From Leptodontidium sp. MPI-SDFR-AT-0119 (Eukaryota; Ascomycota; Leotiomycetes; Helotiales; Leptodontidiaceae): 64,000 bases of DNA. The notes under the pieces were generated by a model. That model saw only the letters and a program-made list of their open reading frames with translations. It was not told where the DNA came from and searched no databases. Numbering within the stretch: the stretch's first letter is position 1; every line of letters starts with the position of its first letter. Where the stretch lies: assembly GCA_020726505.1 (NCBI GenBank), contig JAHLEZ010000040.1, forward strand, positions 248,001 through 312,000, given 5' to 3'. The position numbers were made by a program, and so were the translations under genes. Of this stretch, positions 1 through 11,924 are shown one piece after another.

Positions 1-1166
1 ACTCCTGAAATATGAGCTTTGAAAAGATGCACAGTCAAGGACAGACAGCAGGATAAAAGAATCGATGGCATCCATCCGGGAGGGTTGCAAGATAAAAGGG
101 GATGATGGATGGATGGATTCGCAGCAGTCGCCCGCCGTCGCCGAAGAGAGGCTAGGTTTGCCGTTTTTCAAGTGACACCTACCCAATCAGAACAACCTAT
201 CGGAACGTCCAAGAATCATTTAAAGCAGGTAGTGGGCAGTTACACAGACTTGATTGGCACCTCAGTTATCCCCTCTGCTGTTGGAGTTGGTGGCGTATTT
301 GAACTCGTGGGGTCCCGACGCCCAATCATTCTCTAGCCGCGCTCAATTGGGAACTCTTAACGTCCCACCCCCCCTTTCCGGCCACCACTACATGCCGGCC
401 ACCTCGCTTAATACACCGCTACTGTTACCTACCAACTTAAATAATTATTAATTCTCTTAATTCTTAATCGATTTCTTTGAAATTTAGAATATGAATTCTT
501 CTTATCATGAAGCCTTAGTATACCAAACACGATGTCTTGTATGCACTTGCAAAGATCGCAAATGGCAAGTCTTTACGAAAGCAGCGCTTTATGGATGGAT
601 GGTAGACAGTACAGCCATAGACCCATATATAGACGGATAGATACTAGATACAGCAAGCAGTCTAGATAATTCTAATCATAATAGAGGGGTTGTGCAAACC
701 TACAAAACTACCATGCCTTTAAACTCTCCTGTCGACATGGCTCTTCTCGAGTGAGGCACAAGTCACGAGCTTTGCACCCAGAATTACAGTAAGCCGGGAA
801 GCAACACAATCTGGAGTCTGGAGCGATCAAAACATCATTCATTAATCTATGACTCCTATTTCACGCTCAACTCTCAAATTTGAGTCAGAGATCAACCCGT
901 TGCCCGAATCGTCACTCGATGTGGTGAAGTCCGCTTCCTTTCTCGCATTCGTATTTGGGAGTACGATACATGCTCGCTTACATAGCACTGGCGAGATCTA
1001 AATCAACACAGGCGACAGCGAGTTACCCAACTTGGGATTCTGGGAAATCCGAAGAGAATCCAAGATATCTATCTCATCCTGGATAATAAACCAAGCTCTC
1101 CAGAGTATCCTAATCAGAAATCTGACATTGAAAGACAGATAGATTAGAAGCCGTAAAACTTAGCTT
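1..1166. other. Intergenic, no gene seen
   Basis: No open frame here has recognisable protein character. A short GGAT-type simple repeat lies near 100-120. The region is downstream of the minus-strand transporter and may contain its 3' UTR in the last few hundred bases. Confidence 0.5.
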
Positions 1167-3184
1167 CTACTTTGAAATACTCTGAACACCCGGTTCAGCT
1201 TCCTTGATCGGCTTATCCTCCTTATTCTTGTCTTCAACTTCCGCAGTACCAGCAATCGGACTTTCGCTTTTCCGAGACTTCTGGATATTACTCCAAAGCA
1301 TGTAAGTGGATATGAGAGTGGCCAATACTGCCCATGCAATGGCTCCATAGTACGACGCTTGATATCCGCGCACGCGGGCTTCGAGGGAGTCCTGGCCGCC
1401 GGTGTTGTTTGTCACGCTGTTGGCGATGACTGTCAGAACAGCGACGCCAAACACTGCACCGCCGACGTTGAGCGACATCTAGATGGCATGTTAGGTAGGT
1501 ATAGAGCGAGGAGAGGGAGAGGGACGTACGTTGAAGACACCTGCGACGGAACCTTGATCGACTGCCGGAGCGGAAGTTACTACGGTGACCATTGAGACGT
1601 AGTAGACGGTTCCGACGCCCATGATATACAGAATCATGCCTGGGAAGCAGAGGCGCCAGTAATCGGCTGTTGAGTGGACGAAAGCGAATAGGGTGACACC
1701 TGCGATGGCGAAGATCCATGAGATGAGCAGGAGGATTCGTGGTCCGACGGGGGCTAGGAGATGGGGGATGAGCATGTTCACAATGAAAGCAGTCACTCCG
1801 AGAGGTAGGAATCGGATCGACGTTTCGAGAGCTGTGAAGCCGAGATCTATTTAGAATGTTAGACCGCATGCAATCTACACAAGAGGATACGGTTGATGGA
1901 AACTTACCTTGTAGTTGCAAAGTAAGAAAGTAATTTGCTCCCTGCCAGACCGCGTATGTGATGGCAGCCAGTACACATCCCATGCTAAGATCGCTAGTCT
2001 TCCACAAGTGCCGTGGCACGAAAGGATATTTTGCCCACTTTGCTTCGACATATCCAAACGCAGCCAGCAAGACAACGGCAGCCACCAATGTTCCGATCAC
2101 ACTTCCATCTGACCAGCCAACTTCGTTTCCGCTCGTGAGTGCGTAGACGAGGAGTATCAAGCCTGGAATCGAAAGGCCGGTTCCCACGGGGTTGAAACGC
2201 TCGAAGATCTGCGCGAGGCTGAGGGATTGCTCACAATGTCGTGAGTCTGCGTTGCGGAATAGAAAGATGGCCAGGACGGCGAGGAGGCCCTCGACGATGA
2301 GAGGAAACCAGAATATCTAGATTATGCAGTTTAGTCTGAGAGCGAAACCGAGGAGAGGGAAATGTGCGTACCCAGCGCCAAGAGACGAGAGAGGTAAACA
2401 GTCCACCGATGACCGGTCCTAGGCTTAATCTATTAGTTCGAGTTGATCACCGGAATAGGCAGAATGGAGGGGATAACTGACACGAACCCCATCGACCCTG
2501 TTGCTCCCCACCAACTGAGAGCAAGTGCGTGCGCCTTAGGCTCTGGAAAAAGGTGCCCGTTCATAGCCTGCGCGGCGGGAACAGTAAAAGCTACTGCCAA
2601 TCCTGCATTATAAACTTTAGTTCCGATACACCATAAGAGGGGATGGCAGACCTTGTAGAGCTCTCGCAATAAGGAAGCCAACCTTATTCTGAACCAAGGC
2701 GCAAATCAGAGTAAAAGCGTTGAAAGCGACCATTGATATTTTGAGTATGAGCTCTTGGCCGAAGATATCCCCAAAGCGGCCACCAACCATGAGAAATCCT
2801 CCATACTGCGTTGTGACAGTGGAGTCAGCCCTGGAGTCTGAGAAGATGGAAAGGAATCACTTGCAGTCAGTGCGTAGGCCGTCATCACCCATTGCAGAGA
2901 GCCTTCGTCCAGACCAAGGTCTTTTTTGGTGGATGGTAAGGCAATAGTGCACATGCCCAGGTTGGCGATATCAACGAAGAAGGTAATACATCTGTTCGAA
3001 TGGTCACAGTCAGAGGAAAAGCCATGAAATCGGGAAAGTAAATTCAGGGAGTCACATACATTACAGAAAGCCGAATCCACTGCACAGTTGAATGCATACG
3101 CCTCGATTCCGTCACAGCCACAGCTGGTGGGGGTGAAGATGGAGAGCTTGGAGCTGGCGAGGGTGACTTCCCGTGGATGGACAT
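1167..3184 (-). CDS. MFS drug:H+ antiporter, DHA2 (14-helix) type
   Basis: Probable plasma-membrane exporter of a small molecule. I read eight exons: 3184-3060, 2991-2865, 2805-2652, 2602-2488, 2423-2372, 2316-1908, 1846-1530 and 1478-1167. They close in one frame and give 536 residues, a normal length for the 14-helix DHA2 family. After a Ser/Pro-rich cytosolic N-terminus come typical MFS segments such as VDIANLGMCTIALPS, a motif-C-like GSMGLGPVIGG at the end of helix 5, and many hydrophobic helices; the tail is Lys/Glu-rich and charged. The start is the ATG just before the Pro-rich leader. Intron 2 (2806-2864) begins with GC rather than GT, and is accepted because it alone restores the family motif YALTYGGFLMVGGR. 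It neighbours a broken NRPS-PKS gene, so export of that product is a reasonable inference. The substrate is unknown. Confidence 0.88.
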
Positions 3185-3887
3185 TGTTGTGTAGGACTTG
3201 TGAAGCAAGCTACCTGTATCTGTGTATTTTGAATTGTAGGAATTGAAGATAATTGTGATGTTTGACAGACCAGAACTTGCATTTGCGAGAATTTCGTGAT
3301 CAATTAAAGCGAGGGATGCCTCGTAACACATTTGTTGCCTGAGAGGTAGCCCTGCCCAGGCTGAGATGTTTAGCAAATCGAATCATTTTACCGTTGGGGT
3401 CTTGCAAGCTGCTGCTTTCAATTAGCCACAGGCCTTTGTCTATGCATCTCCCCACTTCTTTCGGGTTCCTGCAATTAGTGAGTACGTTTGCTCTCGCTTG
3501 ACGTAATTGCCATGAACAAGGTGACACCTGCATAAGGTTACCTACGAAGGCACGGAAGTACGTCCGTAAGGACCGTATGTACCTGTCAAGGGTCGGGGCT
3601 GAGAACAACACATTCCGGCACGGCAAGAACGGGAGGCGGGGCGGTCCGCTTTCTTTTATTAGCGCCCCCCCCCCCCGCCCCCCCCCCACACCATGCAAAC
3701 AAAACAAAACTTCGGCAGCTTGCAGATTGAAGCATGGCACTCAAACAGGCATGACAATATCGGATTTGTGTTTATCTCCTGGCTCTCTCCTGATTCTCAA
3801 AGGGTTAATGAGCTCACAGAGAGAAAGCGTATGGGTCTCGAAGAAGGGGTTGCAAAGAGTTGTATTCTAAGTTCTGTCCAAACGACT
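3185..3887. other. Intergenic with C-rich homopolymer tract
   Basis: Upstream region of the minus-strand transporter, so its promoter should lie here. A C-rich run of about 22 bases sits near 3667-3688, interrupted by a single G. No gene-like frame was recognised. Confidence 0.45.
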
Positions 3888-3949
3888 ACCTTTATCCCCT
3901 TAGGTGCCACCAGGAACGCCCTCCTGAAGGCCCTGTAAGACTCCCTGTA

Positions 3950-5198
3950 CGAAAGGGGGTTTCAAGTGGGTCTCGCCCACCCCGGCAGGGCGGTGAGACT
4001 CATCGAAGCTCCTAGAACCTATGCCTTCACCATTGATTTAATGTGTATTCCTCACAAATTTGTATGAAGCAGACATCGTGAAAATGCCTTGGACACATGA
4101 GACCTCAACTCGCGTGCGATTCAAAACCCTTCTCGACGAGGGATATTCAGTTCGTTCTATTGCTCGTAAGCTTAGTATCGCTCGCTCTTTAGCACGATAT
4201 TTTATTAATAAGCCAGACCGACAAGTAAAGCCTCTTGGAACTACTCCGAAGATCTCTGACGAGCAAATTCAAGAGATAATCAAGTGGTTTACAGGTCATT
4301 ATAATCGCCGAATTTTCAGCTTAAAGCAGATCCGCGAGCAGTTTCACCTTGATTGTTGTGATAATACACTTCAGAACGCCTTTACACGACACGGCTATCA
4401 TTATCATCCTCCTGATTGTAAACCGTTTATTTCTAAAGCGAATAGGCTTAAGAGATAGACTTTTGCGATTGCTAATTGGGACCGGCCGAAGGAATATTAG
4501 AGAAGGGCATGATTTACGGACGAAACAATTACACGAACAGATATTCTACGACGGCGGAAGGTCTTACGGAAACGAGAGGAACGAAGAAGACTCGATTGTA
4601 TCTAATTTACTTTTTATTCTGGCCATAAGTCAGTTATGGCATGGGCAGTTATTAGATATAATTACAAGTTAAAGATATATTTTATATCTTACGAAGGAGA
4701 AGGCAAAGGGTTTAATCAAAGGAAGTATGCCGATCAGATCTTACGCGGGCCTTTAAAGGAGATATTTGAGTAACCCGGAGACTTCTTTTGCGTAGAAGAC
4801 AATAGTAGGGTTCATGGCAAAACGGATACTGCCCGAAATCACGGTCTTTGTAATGCCGTAAGGGTAGAATGCCGTATCTACTCAATCGACTGGCCTCCTT
4901 GTTCACCAGACCTTAATCCGATTAAGAATATTTGGAGGGTATTAAAGCAAAAGCTACGAAACAGGAATCCGCATAGTAATTGGACTTTAGAGGACTTAAA
5001 ATCAGCTATACTGGATATTTGGGAAAAGGAGATTTCTATTGAATTGATTAATAGGTTCATTAATACTATGCCTCAAAGGCTAGAAAAGGTTAGATTAAGG
5101 AAAGGAGGACCTTCAGGATAGTAAATCATTACTGTAAATAGCTATAGAAACCGGCAGAAACAGGGGGGTGGGCGAGACCCACTTGAAACCCCCTTTCG
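3950..5198 (+). mobile_element. Tc1/mariner-type DNA transposon with 34-bp perfect TIRs
   Basis: Positions 3950-3983 and 5165-5198 are perfect reverse complements (34 bp, starting CGAAAGGGGG). The 1249-bp unit is flanked on both sides by TA (3948-3949 and 5199-5200), the target duplication of Tc1/mariner elements. It encodes one transposase-like frame broken by stops. The perfect TIRs with a dead transposase mean it could only move, if at all, using a transposase supplied by another copy. Confidence 0.9.
4084..5121 (+). pseudogene. Tc1/mariner transposase, inactivated by nonsense codons
   Basis: One reading frame of 346 codons runs through the element with no indel, but contains stops at 4456, 4498, 4510, 4603 and 4771. 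The N-terminus has a helix-turn-helix of Tc1 type (EGYSVRSIARKLSIARS). Further on are FTDE and VEDNSRVHGK, which fit the first and second acidic positions of the DDE_3 catalytic core, and WPPCSPDLNPIKNIW, the hallmark C-terminal signature of this superfamily. Several stops are explained by a single transition (for example a Trp codon before RRA and before FTDE, or a Gln codon before FTFYSG), which is the RIP pattern. The start is the ATG before PWTHETSTRVR. Confidence 0.85.
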
Positions 5199-5340
5199 TA
5201 CCAAGCCCCTAAGAAGCGAGAAATAGTGTGTTATTCAGGCTAGAACACGCTATTCGATCACTGATGGTCCCGCTATACCATTTTGGGCGTAGCGGCACAT
5301 GCCCATTGGGAGGGCGCTTATGGTACCTAAGGGGATAGGT

Positions 5341-6166
5341 CGCAAAAGGTCGACTCAAACTGGCTTAGCGCCCCCGTGGCATTACACAGAGCGATCTCTC
5401 AGCCGTGGTTGCTCATCCCTTGGTAAACACAACATGGTTCAAGTTGTATTTGCTAATTTACATATATGCCACGGCGTTATGGAGGCATCCTATTCCAGAA
5501 TTTGGGCAAATAATCTGCCAGGTTTGTAAGCGCTCCGATAAACTCCTTAGGCGCTAGATCTAGCAAGAGCTTACTAGGAACGGAAGCACGGCGGAGGCTA
5601 TATTAAAACGGCCTTAATCGTATGATGAACTTGACCGAGGATGTTATTCAATGTATGCCAGACCTGGAGTTTAACCATTTTTCTGCCGGTACTACATTCC
5701 ACCTATAAAAGAACAGGATTCTTGCACGAGTCATACCGTCTTGAGATTATTGAAGAGCGATCGATCTCAAAATAGAGATACATGTTAATTCAGTGGACCT
5801 TTTGACAAATACTATCCCCGCCCGGCTTGAATGTTAAATTTTTGGCACAGAACGTACTAGAAATTTTAACATTCAAGCCGGGTGGGGGGATAGTAGATAC
5901 TCGGATACAAGTACTCAGAGGTGGGATATCATGCTACCTGTGCATCAATAAATGCCGCCGAGAGTAGAAAAGGACCGAGGTCTTAAAATCTCTGGAAATG
6001 GATCCCGCTCTTCTAAGAGTACCGGAATCTCATTCGCAAGTACTCATCCAGTGTTGATTCTTTAGATTATGTAACAGCTTCGAACTACCGGGTACATAAA
6101 AAAGTGATTCCTCGGTGATGTCGAAATCTTTGATCCAAACATCAAGCGAAGAACACAACATCAAAC
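5341..6166. other. Intergenic upstream of NRPS-PKS
   Basis: No gene recognised. It contains the 82-bp foldback described separately and presumably the promoter of the plus-strand NRPS-PKS gene. Confidence 0.45.
5812..5893. repeat. 82-bp TA-flanked foldback (MITE-like palindrome)
   Basis: Arms of about 31-33 bp around 5812-5843 and 5861-5893 are near-perfect reverse complements sharing CCCGGCTTGAATGTTAAA, with a spacer of roughly 16 bp. TA dinucleotides flank both ends (5810-5811 and 5894-5895). This fits a very short non-autonomous Tc1/mariner-type element, although a transcribed hairpin is not excluded. Confidence 0.65.
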
Positions 6167-9100
6167 ATGGCGCTGTCTACCCCCGCCTCCATGGTTCTGA
6201 TAACAGGTCCTAAAATCCTTCCGAGAGGAGGCAATCAACAGCTTGGTGATGCTGTGGCAACATATCCTTTGACCCACAGCCAAGAGGGGATCTGGGTAGA
6301 CTACCTAGCTGATAGATCCAGTACTCAGTACAATCTTACCTTGGGATGGAGCCTCAACACCAGTACCGAGCCTCAGCCTGGTTTGCAGGAGACCGCAGCT
6401 GGTAAGTCCCCACAACCTGACTCCATTAGGAAAAGGCTATACTGAAACTCTGGATCACTCCGCAGCCATATATGAGTTGAACAAGGGATATTCTATCCTA
6501 CGTTCCACCATAATCTCTCTCTAAGGCAAGCCTCACATCTAGGAGTACGATCCCAATACCGTAACTCTAATAATCCGCCTCTTGACTATCCTCGACGGAA
6601 TCAAATCGGAACAGCAACTGCATCAAGCTCTGCATGAATCATTCGACTTGGAAAACGCATTTCCCGTCCGCTGGTATGTCGTGCAACGATCATGGAGCAA
6701 ACAGGTCTTCCTCGTTTCCCATCACATTGCTCTTGATGGCGGAGCCTTGACACGACTCTCACGTGAGTTTCTTGAGTGTCTTGACGGAGGTATTCATGTC
6801 TCGATCAAAGACTCGGAGGAATTTAGCCAAGCTCACTCAGTCGAGGTAAGTATCTTCGGACACAGAAAGAAAAGGAACTCACTCATGTTATATAGAGAGC
6901 TTGGTCCCAAACTAAAGCGTATGAAGATGCACACGTCACTTGTCTTCACCAGCTTATAGAAACTCACCCATTTCAATGGTCAATCACACCACGAAAAGAA
7001 GCCGGAGGAGCTCCAGAATTTCGTCGCTTGCAAAGCTGGGGAACTCTCTCCAAAAACGCAAGTTCATCTTTCCGTCCATTCCCGATTCATTACTGCTCAC
7101 CAGCTAATTTGAGTTCAGGACCTCCAAGTTTGGAGTTCCAACTTTTCAACTTCATGGTTCCGAGTTCCTGTCTCTATCGTAGGACTCCTCTTACATCTCG
7201 ATACCGGCTCAGCACTCGACAGTGATCATGCACTGGCAGTATCTTTTAGCGGCCGCCCGGAAGGCTTTGAGGATGCAGTTGGGCAATTTGCCAATCCTCT
7301 GCCAGTCAGAATTCCCTTGGCGGAGCATTTTCGAGCAGACTCTGGAAGTGAGAAGGCAACGTTCGCTTCTTTTGTAACTTCTGTTTCTCGCAACGTAAGC
7401 AAGGTCAAGAAAGCAGAGCGACTTTCCCTGCTAGATATCGCTCGGCGATGGCGCACCAAGGGTCGGCTTGGTCATTTCAACTCACCGCAAGTTGCTGTCT
7501 CCTATTCACTGGCCCATTCAGATCATCGCTGCAAGCTGTTTCCAGTCCAAGGAAGCTGGGATTTGTTTTTCGTTTTCCAAGAGGGTGTAGATGGCGTTGA
7601 ACTTGGGGTAAGTCTCCACCAAAGTCATTGATCCCCTGGAATACATATTGTTCTATGCTGATCTCTCGCTTCTCAGGTTATTTATGACCCCGAAGTGTTC
7701 AATGAGAAGGATATGGACAGAATGAAAAGCACATATATGAACCTCGTCGAGCTCGCCAGCAGCAGTAGCCCGGGTTTCTTGGAAGAACTACCGGGTTTAC
7801 CCAAGTATCTCACGATCCCTACTGCGCCGGATCCAAATAGATTCATCGCTGTGCACGACATGTCCAAATGCACGCGACTAACGATCCGGAGCGTATCGTA
7901 CTTAGCTGTGCAGAGACAAACTCTGAAATGACATATGGCGAATTGGACAAAGCTTCAACCCTAAGGGCACATGGTACGTGTTAACCGCTCTTTGGGGCAG
8001 CCAGCCCCACACTCTTATTCGAAAAAGGAAGAGTTACTGATCACGAGTATGCAGTTCTGGAATCTCACGGAGTTTCTGCAGAGTCCATTGTCATCCTCCA
8101 TTTGCGTCGAGGTTTTCATATGCTCGAATGGATCCTGGCAACATTGAAAGCCGGCGGTGCATATGTCTACCTAGACCCAAGCTTACCCTCGGGCCGCAAG
8201 CAGGTCATGACTGGAATCGTTTTAGGGCCAAGTAGTATCTTAGTAACGGAAGATCTGTTGACTCACGATGCTGAATGGACGAACGCATTCAAAGGGACGA
8301 TTGTTCCTCATCTGGATACCGTGGCGCTCAATATTCCATATTCAGATCTTCTTACGAAACAGGTTGATTCAGGGAGTCTTGCATACATGATATTTACCTC
8401 TGGTAGCACTGGTACGTACATTTTCACTCCAGATACTCGTTGCACTCGCTAATGTCTGCCCTTTTTGTGTAGGTGAGCCGAAAGGCGTCATGATCGAGCA
8501 CAAGAGCTTCGCACACTTCGTCCACTCAAGCGTTCCAATCTATCAAACTGGACACGGAAGTCGTGTCCTTCAGCTGGCATCGTTCAGCTTTGATGCCTCA
8601 ATCCTCGAGTGGTCTAGCGCTTTAGCCGCGGGTGGTACTTTATGTTTTGCAAAGTCTCCGCAAGCCTTAGTTGGCAATTACCTCGCCGATGTCATCGAGA
8701 AAAATGATGTTAGCTTCATGCAAATTACCCCATCTGCTCTGGCAACGTTTCCGCTCCATCGTCAGGTCCGTTCGCTGAGATGCATATCCGTCGGTGGAGA
8801 AGCTGTTCCAGCACACCTATTGGAGATCTGGCGGGAAAGAGTAGCGGTCGTTAATTCTTACGGGCCAACGGAAACGGGGTAAGTAGCTGCTTCTGCAGGA
8901 ATATTACCCACTAGTATGTCTGCCATAGTATTGCCGTAACGTTTGCAAAGTATGCAAATGACGACCTTCCTATCGAAAAAGTCTCAGCGAGCCAACCACC
9001 GAAGGGCACCGAGGTATACATCTGTGATTCGTCCTTTCAACGCATTCTGCCTCGTGGTATGGAAGGTGAAATTTGTATCGGTGGAAAGAGCTTAGGTCGA

Positions 9101-11924
9101 GGGTATGTTACACGCCTTTCAAACTATGCAACGATTTGTAGGAAATCACAGCTTACCATACTCATTGTAACAGGTACTGTGCCAGATCTGAACCGACCCA
9201 CGCTGCGTTTGCCATCCATCCGACTCTGGGTACACGACTTTATCGTTCTGGTGATAGAGGCACACTTCAGCTTGACAGCAATCTTGTCGTTCAGGGGCGA
9301 ATGGACCGTGAAGTTAAGATTCGAGGTACGTCCACTAATTAAGCGTGGCCCAAAATGGAAAGTGTTGTTGACAATCGCTTCAGGATACCGCATCGCTCCG
9401 GAAGAAATTGAGGTGGGTATCTTGGCAACTGACGCTGCTGTTGGTGGAGCGTCAGTTCAGGTTTCTCCCGATGGTCTAACTTTGATCGCTGTCATCGCAC
9501 CGGAAACTTGTTCTACTAAGACTGTGCTGCGCGAACTGGGCAAGATATTACCCTCCCACATGCAACCCTCTATGATACTACCAGTGTCATCCCTTCCAAA
9601 AATGTCTAGCGGAAAATTTGACCACAAAATGGTCAGAGCCAACCTAGGCTCCTATCTGGTTGATTGGAATACGACAAGAGAGAAACCAATGGTCCCCAAA
9701 GACTCGCCTCGGAACGGCCAAAAGAAGGCCGGGCGAGAGTTGGATATTGAGAACTTCCTTTCCGGCGCCTAGCAAGAGCTGATCGGCCTCGCCCACATTC
9801 CAAGCAATGATGTTAACTTCTTCGACATGGGTGGTCACAGGTAAGTCGGCTTGAGATTTGACAAAAAGCAGCATGCTAACAGAATGATCCTCCAGTCATT
9901 TGGTGCCTCTATTGTTTGCACAAATCACTTCTACATATCCATCATGCAGCTTTAGCACTCCAGACCTGTTTTACCACCCACCATCGAGAGTCAGACGAGA
10001 CTTTTGTCCCGGAAGTTGCAATGCATGGATGACCAGAAGAGCTCCAACGAAATTTCTTTGGCCGATCCATTTCCAGTCATGGAAAAAGTAAACGGTGTGC
10101 ATGCTCCCCTCGCTAAACACGAAGAATTGCCCGAGGATCGCACTATATCGATCATAGGCATCTCTGGGAAGTTCCCTGCCGCAGAAAATCCAGATGAGTT
10201 ATATGACAACCTTTCTCGCGGCGTCTCTGCCATACGAGAGTCGACTCAGAAGATGACTGCTCCCAAAGACTGCATATGGGTACCTCGCGCCGGAACACTT
10301 TCTGGTATCGAAGAGTTTGATGCCAAATTCTGGAAATTGGCTCGAGAGGAAGCGACGGACATGGATCCCCAACAGCGTCTCTTCCTCAACGCGGCATTGC
10401 ACGCACTTAACGATGCTGGATTGGATACCTTCTCTGACACCAGCAACAACATCGGTGTTTTTGTAGGTGCCGCCGCAAGCCAATATCATACGCTTACAGA
10501 TCCTGTGTTCGGGGATCCCTTCCAGCGAGCAAACAGAGGCTTCGTCGCTCCCTTACTCTCAGCACGTACGGCATATCATTTGAATCTGCATGGACCAAAT
10601 GTGACCATAAACACAAACTGTGCAAGCAGTAATATCGCTATTACACTGACCGTAGATGCCCTCAGGAACCATCGTTGTGATCTGGCGGTTGTTGGGGGAG
10701 TGTCGGTCCAATTATACGAGTAGGCAAACTCAACCTCATATTTGAAGGCGCTGACAGTGTGGCTATCTAGTGGAGGCTACGTTACACAGCCTAAAAGCAT
10801 ATTCTCCGAGACAGGTCGATGTAGGCCATTTGAAGAGGGAGCTGATGGGACCGTTCCTTCAGATGCAGTTGTTGCTGTGGTCTTGAAACGTACCCTCGAT
10901 GCCGTTGAGAATGAAGATAGCTCATATGCCGAGATTGTCGGTGCTGCTTATAATTCGGACGGCGCAACTAACAAAGCAGGTTACCAAGTGCCATCACCAG
11001 AAGGGCAGTCTGATGTCATTGTAGCGGCGTGGAAGAATGCCGGCGTGTCACCTGAAAAACTTCAATACATCGAGTAAGTCCTCTAATATCCTGGCACATT
11101 GGTGCTTGTGTAAGGCATAGCCTCCTCTGTTCGTCGAAGACAAGAACTAAAATCCAACAGGCTTCATGGAAGTGGCACCCCAATTGGAGACGCACTTGAA
11201 CTTGAAGGCATCAAGACATCCTTGGCCAAAATAGGGTACGCGGGCAGAACATGTATTGTGGGGTCAAACAAGGGGACCCTTGGAAATACACAGCATGCGT
11301 CTGGTATCGTTTCTCTCATCAAAATATGCAAGTCCATCCAGCATGGCGTCATGCCTACCATGGTCAGAACCGGAAAGTTGAACGCCTTCATCACCGACTC
11401 GAAGTTGGCTGTGGAATTTGCCTACCAGACCGTTGAGGTCAAACCAGAAGCCCTGATAGGTATCTCTGCCGCGGGCTGGGGAGGTGTCAACTCTCATATC
11501 GTTGTTCGTGTTCCGCCGGCCAAGTCCCTCAAGAAACTTGGCACCCAGCACTTCAAGTATGCTTTAAGCAACGAAACGCTCGCTGCTCCTCGCAAGTCCA
11601 GGCCTGGTAACATTGCAGCACCTTCGCCTGTTGGAGTCGACCAAGCCCTTGGCCTCGTGCTCAAGGCAGTGCAGGACATCGTCGAAAATAGATATCATGT
11701 TGACTTTGAGACTGATCTTCGCGATGTCGGTTTTGACAGTGCAGCATTTGTCAGGCTAGGGCACAGCATCCGACAAGCTGGGAAAGGATTTGCGTTGCCG
11801 TAAGTGGGACAGACCTCTATACACCCGCGATTGAATACATGAGACTGACGAAATAAGGGTTTCCGCTTTCATACAAACATCGCTGACTCCCGCAACACTC
11901 GCGGCAAGACTCGAAATGATTTAA
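6167..11924 (+). pseudogene. NRPS-PKS hybrid, C-A-T-KS-T, TAS1 (tenuazonic acid synthetase)-like, degraded
   Basis: The domain order is condensation (from LTHSQEGIWVDYL, with the active motif HHIALDG near 6722), adenylation (IFTSGSTG, YGPTETG, GEICIGG, GDR and YRIAPEEIE, 8055-9640), carrier (FFDMGGHS, 9814-9840), ketosynthase (about 10135-11540) and a second carrier-like segment (GFDSAAF, about 11640-11920). NRPS modules preceding a PKS KS is the unusual order known from the tenuazonic acid enzyme TAS1; normal fungal hybrids are PKS-NRPS. About a dozen short introns close by consensus. The gene is broken: in-frame stops at 6522, 6540, near 7110 and at 9770, and frame changes near 7052, 7855 and 9978. 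Stops fit Gln-, Arg- or Trp-codon transitions. All lesions lie before the KS. Neighbouring exporter and O-methyltransferase suggest a decayed metabolite cluster. The product cannot be predicted. Confidence 0.82.
9983..11924 (+). other. Uninterrupted KS-carrier half of the NRPS-PKS gene
   Basis: From 9983 to the stop at 11922-11924 the frame is open across introns 10720-10770, 11074-11160 and 11800-11857. The KS carries Cys (codon 10619) in NTNCASSN, His (codon 11165) in HGSGT, and Lys in GSNK. The usual second His of GH-x-E is replaced by Asn (codon 11285, in TLGNTQ). It ends with a carrier-like helix bundle containing DVGFDSAAF and a normal TAA. A stand-alone KS-carrier protein from an internal start is possible but not shown. 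Confidence 0.7.

Larger units (their letters stand above)
3888..5340. repeat. Imperfect outer inverted repeat enclosing the Tc1 element
   Basis: Positions 3888-3924 and 5309-5340 are imperfect reverse complements; they share TATCCCCTTAGGT and CGCCCTCC with small indels between. The Tc1-like element lies inside this pair. The arrangement suggests a short non-autonomous inverted-repeat element of roughly 200 bp into which the Tc1 copy later jumped. Its outer limits are not certain and no target duplication was established. Confidence 0.5.

Noticed and set aside
6501..6542. Intron removing the two early stops of the NRPS-PKS
   Set aside because: A 42-bp GT...AG stretch exists, but it has a poor donor and would delete conserved condensation-domain residues; nonsense mutation is simpler.
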